A stretch of 64,000 nucleotides of DNA from Blastomussa wellsi. Taxonomy: Eukaryota; Cnidaria; Anthozoa; Scleractinia; Plerogyridae. The notes beneath the pieces are model-generated. The model ran no database searches. It saw nothing but the letters and a program-made list of their open reading frames with translations, and was not told the DNA's origin. Below are positions 57,061-64,000 of the stretch, in pieces. The stretch lies in assembly GCA_947652115.1 (NCBI GenBank), contig OX393565.1:20159718-20223717 (forward strand), read 5' to 3'. Both the position numbers and the translations under genes were made by a program. The number at the start of each line of letters is the position of its first letter. Within the stretch, counting starts at the first letter, position 1.

Positions 57061-59196
57061 CAAGACGGTGACAAACAAAGTAAGTCTGAATTTTCATTTC
57101 TTACTTCCCCGTGTGACTTCATTGAAGATTTATCAGTGGATTCCTCTCAAGAATCTAAGAGCTTTGAGCTTGAGTTTGAGATCCCAGTTGTTAGTGCTCC
57201 TGTTGTCCAACCGATGTCTGTTAAAAGTAAATTGTTTAGATCCATTCAGCATTGGCAATTTCTTGGTGCGCCGGATTTTATATTATCTGTCATCAGAAAT
57301 GGCTACAAAATCCCGTTTATTTCCACGCCGCCGCCTCGCTGTTTCACGAACAATGCCTCAGCCCTTAAAGAAACAGATTTTGTTAATGCAGCTATCTTAG
57401 AACTCTTGCAGGACAATCGTGTCGAGGAAATAATTTCTCCGCCTGACATTGTCAATCCGCTATCTGTTTCAGTTCAACCTAACGGCAAGAAGAGGCTTAT
57501 TTTGGATTTGAGGCACATTAATCTGCATGTCTACAAACAAAAATTTAAGTGTGAGAATTTGCATACCATTAAAAACACTTTTGCAAAAGACTTTTTTGTT
57601 TTCTCTTTTGATTTAAAGTCAGGCTATCATCATGTAGACATTTTTCCAGATCATCGCGAATATTTGGCTTTCTCGTGGGAGTTTGTTCCAGGCCATCAGA
57701 GATTTTTCCAGTTTACTGTTTTGCCTTTTGGGCTTTCCAGCGCTCCTTATATTTTCACCAAGTTGCTTAAGCCTTTGGAGACACATTGGAGGGCGCAAGG
57801 CATTCCAATCGCGATATTTTTCGACGACGGAGTTGGCGCTGGTTCATCGTTCCAAGTTGCTAAGTTGAACAGTTCATTGGTTCGTTCAGATCTTTCACGT
57901 TGCGGATTTGAACTCAATCACGAGAAGTCTAATTGGGAGCCTTCGCGTAGCTTTTCGTGGATCGGTTGCAACATTGACACTCATACTGGTTTAATTTTTG
58001 CCAGTGATGCCAGAATTGAAAAGCTTTCCTCTGATCTTACTGATATTTGTGCTAGTTTGGAATTTTCTGTCTGTGTTCACGTGAAGAATATTGCTTCTAT
58101 TGTCGGTCAGATTATTTCATTGTCCGCCAGCTGTGGGAATGTTACCCAGATTATGACCAGATATTTGCATCTTATTACTAATTCTCGAAGTTCGTGGAAT
58201 TCCTTTGTTTGCGTGCAAGATCGAGCAAAGCAAGAGCTTCATTTTTGGAGAGACAAATTAAGATCATTAAATGGAATTTTGTTTTGGCCAATCCCTTTTG
58301 TACCATCTAAAATCTTGTTTACAGATGCTTCGTCGACAGGCTGTGGAGGTTTTGTTCAAGGTTCTTCTTTAGTTTGCCACAAAAACTGGTCCGCGGAAGA
58401 ATCTCAGAAGTCTTCTACTTGGAGAGAACTTGTTGCAATAAGCTTTGCTCTTGAAGCGTTTGATAATCATTTAGCAGGCCAAGCCGTCACTTGTAACACT
58501 GATAATCAGAATGTTGTTAGAATCATCCAGGCTGGTAGTATGGTTAAAGAATTACAGGACATCGCTTTGAGTGTGTTCCTTTTTACCTCCCAACGCCAAA
58601 TTCACCTGAATGTCTCCTGGCTGCCGCGTGATCAGAATTCTCAGGCTGATTTTCTTAGTAAGATCGTTGATTTTGACGATTATTCTCTCCACGATGAGGT
58701 GTTTTTCCTTCTTGAAAACCTCTGGGGTCCACATTCAGTTGACAGATTTGCTTGTTGTTATAATGCGAAATTGTCTAGGTTTAATTCCAGATTCGTCCAA
58801 CCTGGTGCCGAAGCTGTTGACGCCTTCACACAGGACTGGTCACCTGAGAATAATTGGCTGGTGCCACCAATCTCTCTCATTGGCAGGGTATTAAAGCATA
58901 TGAGTGATTGTAAGGCCCTGGGAACCCTAGTAGTTCCGTTGTGGAAATCAGCATATTATTGGCCATTATTAAGCAAAGATGGCACTCACCTGAATTCGTT
59001 TGTGTCTCATTGGTTATATCTTCCCAACAGACCGGATCTGTTCGTCAGGGGTAAAGCTAAGAATAAGTTGTTCGGCATGAAAGCTTTCAAATCTAGATGC
59101 CTTGCCCTACGAGTTGATTTTGCTGGAAATGTTCGCACTTCTAGTGTTGGTTTTTGCACTTCTCCGTTGGGCTGGTGTTCAGCTTGCAATCCTTAG
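57061..59196 (+). CDS. Ngaro ORF2, reverse transcriptase and RNase H
   Basis: 711 codons in the same frame as gag, directly after its TGA. RT motifs: GKKRLILDLRHINLHVYKQK, FSFDLKSGYHHVDIF, LPFGLSSAPYIFTK and catalytic IFFDDGVG. RNase H motifs: LFTDASSTGCGGF, TWRELVAI and CNTDNQNVV. The C-terminal part VDRFACCYNAKLSRFNSRF with VDAFTQDWSPEN is typical of DIRS-like pol proteins. No ATG occurs near the start, so expression by read-through of the UGA is possible. Neither integrase nor protease is seen, as expected for this class. Confidence 0.9.
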   Translation, partial: QDGDKQSKSEFSFLTSPCDFIEDLSVDSSQESKSFELEFEIPVVSAPVVQPMSVKSKLFRSIQHWQFLGAPDFILSVIRNGYKIPFISTPPPRCFTNNASALKETDFVNAAILELLQDNRVEEIISPPDIVNPLSVSVQPNGKKRLILDLRHINLHVYKQKFKCENLHTIKNTFAKDFFVFSFDLKSGYHHVDIFPDHREYLAFSWEFVPGHQRFFQFTVLPFGLSSAPYIFTKLLKPLETHWRAQGIPIAIFFDDGVGAGSSFQVAKLNSSLVRSDLSRCGFELNHEKSNWEPSRSFSWIGCNIDTHTGLIFASDARIEKLSSDLTDICASLEFSVCVHVKNIASIVGQIISLSASCGNVTQIMTRYLHLITNSRSSWNSFVCVQDRAKQELHFWRDKLRSLNGILFWPIPFVPSKILFTDASSTGCGGFVQGSSLVCHKNWSAEESQKSSTWRELVAISFALEAFDNHLAGQAVTCNTDNQNVVRIIQAGSMVKELQDIALSVFLFTSQRQIHLNVSWLPRDQNSQADFLSKIVDFDDYSLHDEVFFLLENLWGPHSVDRFACCYNAKLSRFNSRFVQPGAEAVDAFTQDWSPENNWLVPPISLIGRVLKHMSDCKALGTLVVPLWKSAYYWPLLSKDGTHLNSFVSHWLYLPNRPDLFVRGKAKNKLFGMKAFKSRCLALRVDFAGNVRTSSVGFCTSPLGWCSACNP

Positions 59197-59448
59197 GCGT
59201 TCCGTCTGGAGGTATGTTTGTTATTGTCATAGCCTCCCCCCACACATTCCCCAACCGGGTCTACTATTGCTGGTACGATTGTTTTAATGAATTTCGCACG
59301 ACTTTCATGTAAAACAGGTGGTGTCGCATCTGTTCTCGATTATTAGTTTGTTATAGGCTCAGGTGCTGTTACTCTCGTTCTGTACACCCCCGGTGGTGTC
59401 GCATGTTTTTGGTAAGCTTTTTTATATACAATTCCTGATAGCTTTAGT

Positions 59449-59832
59449 ATGGCTGTGTACACCCCCCGGTGGTGTTACGCGTTTTTGAGCCAAGTTCCCG
59501 TTTGCGACATCTGTTTTCTGAGATAATTGTTTTTTATAGGCCCCCGGTGCCTTCAGTGTAGTTACGTACACCCCACGGTGGTGTGTTTTTGTGGCCCCCC
59601 GGTGGCCTTAGTATACTTATGTGCTCCTTATAGCCTTAGTATGGCTGCGTACACCCCCCGGTGGTGTTACCCGTTTCTTGGCCAAGTTTCTGTTTGTGAC
59701 ATCTGTTTTCTCAGATATTGTTTTTTAGAGGCCCCCGGCGCCTTCAATGTAGTTATGTACACCCCCCGGTGGCCTTAGTATACTTATGTGCTCCCCCGCG
59801 GTTTCGCATGTGTTTTGTGGGTATCATAATTG
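59449..59832 (+). repeat. Two tandem copies of a 192-bp repeat in the element
   Basis: ATGGCTGTGTACACCCCCCG at 59,449 and ATGGCTGCGTACACCCCCCG at 59,641 start equivalent units; extra TACACCCC...GGTGG pieces flank them. Lies between pol and recombinase. Confidence 0.8.
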
Positions 59833-59931
59833 TTTTGGATAGTGTTTCTTCTTGTGGTACTGTTTTAATCATTCGGCGGTTTTGGATCTTTACTAATCCC
59901 ATTTTCCTTTTTCTTTGTTTCTTTTCTTTTA

Positions 59932-60945
59932 GATGTTTTCTCTTCTGGTGTTTGGGCCTCTCTCGCGGATTTGCGCGAACCCTCCTTGACAGGCCTGGTG
60001 TCCAGATTACAGTCCACAGTCATTGCTTCGAGAGCTCCAGGATCCACTGACGCTTACAGAAGGGCTTTTACGAGATGGAAGAATTTTGCTTCTTCCGTAG
60101 ACGAAATTCAAGTTTTTCCTGCCAGGACAGAGCATGTCGCGTTGTACCTTCAGCATCTTCTGGATTCAACCCATTCTCATTCTGCGGTAGATTCTGCTAT
60201 TTATGGAATCCAATGGGCGCACCATTTGGCGGGGATACCTTCCCCTACTGACGGTCCTATTATTCACGATGTTAGTAGAGCAGCTAAGAGGCTTATTGGA
60301 ACCCGTTTAGTTCACAAGAAAGAGCCTATTTTGCCTGATATGATTAAGAAATTAGTTGAAGCTTCCAACCTAGATAATTTACTTAATTTGAGGAATGTTT
60401 GTATTTTCCTTTTAGCATTTGCTGGTTTTTTCCGAATTGAGGAGGTTCTTCACATTAAGTATGGTGATATTACTTTTCATGACACTTATGTTGCTATCAA
60501 GGTTGATAGAAGTAAGACGGATCAACTAAGGAAGGGTAACGAAGTGGTTATATCTCGAACTTCATCCCAAGATGCTTGCCCAGTTTCGATTTTCAAGCGT
60601 TATGTTTCAGAGCTTGAGCGTTTTCCAGTGGATCCTAGTCATTATGTTTTCAAGCCTCTAATTAAATCGAAGTTGGGCCATAAGTTTGTTTCTACCAATA
60701 AGCCCATAAGTTATTCAACCGTTAGGGAGTACTTTAAGAGTAGTTTTAAGGATATTGTGCCAGACATTGCTGCTTTTAGCACTCATTCCTTAAGAGCAGG
60801 TGGTGCTTCTGCTGCTGCCAACGCAGGCGTGGCTGACAGGCTGTTTCAAAGGCATGGTAGATGGAAGTCTGTTTCAGCTAAGAATGGTTATATTGATGAC
60901 AATTTAGAGTCTAGATTGTTAGTTTCCCAGCGTTTTGGTATTTGA
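59932..60945 (+). CDS. Ngaro ORF3, tyrosine recombinase
   Basis: About 337 codons ending at TGA 60,943-60,945. The catalytic set is visible: the first Arg in AGFFRIEEVLHIKYGD, His-x-x-Arg in STHSLRAGGAS, HGRWKS, and the nucleophilic Tyr in KNGYIDD. An N-terminal core-binding domain (TDAYRRAFTRWKNF) precedes. The frame has no early ATG. It opens just behind a strong polypyrimidine-AG (TTTCTTTTCTTTTAG, AG at 59,931-59,932), so it is probably reached by splicing. The enzyme would integrate circular cDNA. Confidence 0.9.
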   Translation, partial: DVFSSGVWASLADLREPSLTGLVSRLQSTVIASRAPGSTDAYRRAFTRWKNFASSVDEIQVFPARTEHVALYLQHLLDSTHSHSAVDSAIYGIQWAHHLAGIPSPTDGPIIHDVSRAAKRLIGTRLVHKKEPILPDMIKKLVEASNLDNLLNLRNVCIFLLAFAGFFRIEEVLHIKYGDITFHDTYVAIKVDRSKTDQLRKGNEVVISRTSSQDACPVSIFKRYVSELERFPVDPSHYVFKPLIKSKLGHKFVSTNKPISYSTVREYFKSSFKDIVPDIAAFSTHSLRAGGASAAANAGVADRLFQRHGRWKSVSAKNGYIDDNLESRLLVSQRFGI

Positions 60946-60992
60946 GTACGTTTTACTCCAGTGGTTTACTTCATCTTCCCTTTCTTTATCTC

Positions 60993-61087
60993 TATTAGGC
61001 AACATTGAATCGCACGGCTCATGGCTGACTGACTCATCCTAAATAAACTTTTCACATTGAATATCTCGTGTGAGTGTAGTCAGAATA
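60993..61087 (+). repeat. Ngaro repeat B1
   Basis: TATTAGGCAACATTGAATCG through GTAGTCAGAATA; repeated at 61,486-61,580. Confidence 0.9.
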
Positions 61088-61254
61088 TATAATTTCCGAC
61101 GTTTGAGGGACGAATTAGTCGGAAATTATTATTCTGACGACACGTTGGAGAGACCCGCGGTGCATCGCGGGCTGCTTTAGGAGTATTTAAGGTTTTGGCG
61201 GGAGATTTAGGTCATTCTAGGTCGGTCAGTCGGAGTGTTCGCCCGCTTTATTTT
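61085..61254 (+). repeat. Ngaro repeat A2
   Basis: Identical in type to A1 and abutting B1 with a 3-nt ATA overlap that marks the presumed recombination core. Confidence 0.9.
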
Positions 61255-61485
61255 TTATTTTAGGATTACGTTTCCATTTGAATTAACTCGTATATTGTAG
61301 GATGCCCTTTCCTCGGGGTCTCGTGCTGCTGCATTAGATGAGGAATACGTTTCCACATATTTTTTGGCCACATCTAAAGGGTGGTTTTTTAGTGGTTTTT
61401 CGTATCTGGCGTAGCACATTTTCTGAATTCTTGAGCTCTTTAGTTACCTTTGTGAGGAACACATAATTATGAATAATTCAATAGA

Positions 61486-61580
61486 TATTAGGCAACATTG
61501 AATCGCACGGCTCATGGCTGACTGACTCATCCTAAATAAACTTTTCACATTGAATATCTCGTGTGAGTGTAGTCAGAATA
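61486..61580 (+). repeat. Ngaro repeat B2
   Basis: Second copy of B, ending CAGAATA; unique sequence (61,255-61,485) separates it from A2. Confidence 0.9.
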
Positions 61581-61649
61581 CAAATCCAGTTCTCAAGCGA
61601 GATACAAATCCACCCTTCGAGAATCTCATATCGATCTTGCGAACTTTTT

Positions 61650-61785
61650 TCTCGTCGGTCGAGAATTTTTCATCGGTCGAGAAATTTATTCGAAAGTCGA
61701 GAATTTTTTGTCGGTCGAGAAATTTATTCGTTGGTCGCGAATTTTCTTTTTCTCCTCGGTCGAGAAATTTTTCCTCGTGGTACCA
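61650..61785. repeat. GGTCGAGAA tandem repeat, about 19-bp period
   Basis: TCGAGAAATTT-type units recur about every 18-23 bp, six times, just outside the Ngaro element. Confidence 0.7.
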
Positions 61786-61999
61786 CGAAATCTAATCTCT
61801 ATGGCCAATATGGCTGCCACGCGAATAAGGCCCATGTTAATACACAGACTGTCTATTACATGCAACCATGCCTGCAACGAGCAACCTCTCCCTTCCCGCG
61901 ACCCCACCCTTACTATGTACATCACCCCACCCTCTAATTGTAATTTCAGTTCCGTAGAATTGGCCATCCAGATATTAAACCGATCACATTTTCTATCTT

Positions 62000-63769
62000 C
62001 TCAGCAAGTTCTTTTATAAAGTCGTTCGATTTCAAAGTCCATCTGAATTACCCAAAGGAGAATAAATTTAAGAGTAACCTTGATATATATATATAACTGG
62101 ATTTATGAAAACGATGTCAAAGAATTAATGACCCCCTTCTCACGTTGTATGGATGAAGACTTGTTAGGCATGTTAATTAGGCGTAGAAATCGGGTCAGAA
62201 AGGGAGCGAAAAGAAAATCCATAATAATAATAGCAATGTTAGTAATAATAGTAATAATAATGATAATAATAATATTAATAATCTGTCTTGATTTAGCAAA
62301 AAAGGGGCTTGAGGCAATAGAGGAAATGTATGAGATTTCGATCTATTTTGTTTGTTTTGCTAAGTAACCGTCGGTGACTATTGGCCACTCTTTGCATGAA
62401 ATCTTACCCTTCATAATGTTCCCATGCCAAATTCGTGATGTCTGGTACATTTTACTGTAGCCCACTCCCCCCCCCCCCCCCTCCCTCCCGCACCCCACCC
62501 GTTATTTTTGGCCATTTTTACCCAGGCCCCAGCTCGATGAGTACATCGGTTTGAATTTTTGACACCGCGCGGTAGCTGATCTGTAGGTTTACCAATCCTG
62601 CCGTCTAAAGGAAGTTTGCCGGAGGACATCATTAAGTCCAATGAAGGTGGAAGTCCAACGATTTGCAATCTAAGCGTCGGCTATTATCTTTCCTTAAACA
62701 AAGCTCTAACGGGTGAACTTGAACAACTCGTTATGACTTGTGCGAGGCGGGATAGTGAGGTGCTTGCTTTAGACGGCAAAAAGTCCTTCGCCACACCAAA
62801 TAGGTCTCCCTACCGGACTTGACGGGTGATTCGAAGGCGGCCATGCCGATATGTGGCTGGAACTATTCTGTGGCGAAAGACTTAGAAAAATTCTGCTCTA
62901 ATTTTGGTAGTATTGTGTCCCGCGCAAAAAAATTTCGTTACATCCGGGCGATTGCATTCAATTTCCTAGAAAATGGCTAGCTGTGTGGGAAAACCGAGGA
63001 ATAGCGTGGAATTACAGAGCCCTATTTAATGTGAGTACGATTGATTCATGTTCATGCTTTTTTTATGGAGATTTTGCCGCTAGGTAGAAGTGCCAGATCG
63101 GTTTTCCGCTGATCTAAACGGCGATTTGTTCAGTTCGGAAGCGTAGTTTCCGGTCGCTGACCGACATGAACCATGTGCGGGTCACTAATCAAAGTACATT
63201 TCTCAGCTTTAATCCGGAGCTGCCTAAAAATCAAGCGAATCCTTGATATTACACACTATTCCTCAGATCATTTGAGACCATGCATGGCTTGCCGGGTCAA
63301 CTCTTGCGCTGGAAATTTTGAAGTCTGTGATGCCATTAATTTTTATGTTGTAAATAATAATTTAATTGAATTAGTAGACTTCGTGATTTTGTTGTTATGC
63401 CCAAACTACAATCTCCTTGCTCCAAAAAAGACATAGGTTAGATTAATTTGCGTTGATTTGAGTTCAGAATAGTGCCCATTGACACCGTGAGTCCTTGCGA
63501 AAAGATGCCTTCAGAACTATAGTGTCATGTCAACTTTGCCTAACCGAATTCTGTTGAATCAAGACAGAGTAACAATAACAGTAATACTAGCACTGAACTT
63601 TCGGATAAGTGAGTCACCAAGGAGAATAGAAGCTGCCAATCCTTTTAAATTTTATAGCGTCGACATTGGAGAGAGTTTCTGGCGATAAAACAACCGCTTT
63701 TGGCGAGAAAATACAGCTTCGCAGGTGTTTCGCTCACAATTTCCTTTGACCCCGTTTACATAAATCCAG

Positions 63770-63833
<64 letters not shown>

Positions 63834-64000
63834 AACTGGAGTGAAACTGAATTCGGTAAAAAAATTGACATTGCACCTCGTTTTAAGAACGCATATTGAC
63901 GCCCATAAGTGATTCATCACAAGTTCAGTTTGCCATCACCATGCACCTTCGCTAGTTCTTGCTCCGCTCAGCAAAGAAAGAGAACGTTCTCCACCAACCT
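62000..64000. other. No gene recognised; repeats only
   Basis: Holds an ATA microsatellite (about 62,219-62,283), a poly-C run (62,468-62,482) and the AT repeat at 63,771. ACTGGATTTATG next to an AT repeat occurs at 62,096 and, inverted, at 63,760, which suggests two ends of one repeat family. Confidence 0.4.
63771..63831. repeat. AT dinucleotide microsatellite
   Basis: About 30 uninterrupted AT units. Confidence 0.95.

Larger units (their letters stand above)
56131..61580 (+). mobile_element. Ngaro-type tyrosine-recombinase retrotransposon, apparently complete
   Basis: Split direct repeats in the order A1 (56,131-56,300), internal genes, B1 (60,993-61,087), A2 (61,085-61,254), B2 (61,486-61,580). 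This A1-B1A2-B2 layout is diagnostic of Ngaro/PAT-like elements that integrate through a tyrosine recombinase instead of an integrase. A and B pairs are almost identical within the element, which suggests a young copy. Coding capacity: gag-like protein, RT-RNase H and recombinase. B repeats carry AAATAAA, a possible polyadenylation signal. Confidence 0.9.

Noticed and set aside
56765..57400. 211-codon plus-strand ORF overlapping gag and pol
   Set aside because: Shadow frame of the Ngaro ORFs; it carries none of the RT or knuckle motifs.
62080..62367. 95-codon ORF with a hydrophobic Ile/Met/Val segment
   Set aside because: The apparent membrane segment is a translation of an ATA/AAT microsatellite.

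Overview
The window is animal nuclear DNA, most likely from an anthozoan cnidarian (stony coral or sea anemone). This rests on spliced genes with GT-AG introns, a dense mix of short inverted-repeat transposons, Penelope-like and tyrosine-recombinase retrotransposons, tRNA-derived SINEs, and a lineage-specific family of single-exon helical-repeat genes. The species call is inference.

Layout. 1-2,600: retroelement debris (SGNH hydrolase fragment, SAP/coiled-coil ORF running into a CAGT satellite, Penelope-like GIY-YIG fragment). 2,724-9,207 (+): the last ten exons of a membrane-anchored animal haem peroxidase; its 5' exons lie outside the window or are lost. 11,359-31,798 (-): a complete five-exon D-glutamate cyclase gene (DGLUCY copy 1). 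Its terminal exon is too short for a simple ORF scan and was found by splicing logic. Its large introns hold transposons and, on the opposite strand, members of a TPR-like single-exon family: a live copy at 22,130, a broken copy at 16,990 and a relic at about 27,550. 31,913-32,112 (+): an orphan DGLUCY first exon head-to-head with copy 1. 33,991 and 41,970 (+): two further TPR-like genes. 47,555-52,634 (+): DGLUCY copy 2, open in all four exons but without the signature motifs of the cyclase domain. 56,131-61,580 (+): an apparently complete Ngaro-type tyrosine-recombinase retrotransposon with split direct repeats, gag, RT-RNase H and recombinase. 61,600-64,000: repeats, no gene recognised.

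The region from 11 kb to 53 kb looks like a locus built by repeated duplication. DGLUCY copies occur in both orientations and TPR-like genes are copied with their flanks. Mobile elements are nested inside each other, and a 1-kb direct duplication preserves the empty site of one insertion. The most interesting items are the probable DGLUCY pseudoenzyme, the nested TPR-like cluster, the in-frame UGA between gag and pol of the Ngaro element, and a small (about 230 bp) mobile unit carrying a TATA box and a ribozyme-like core.
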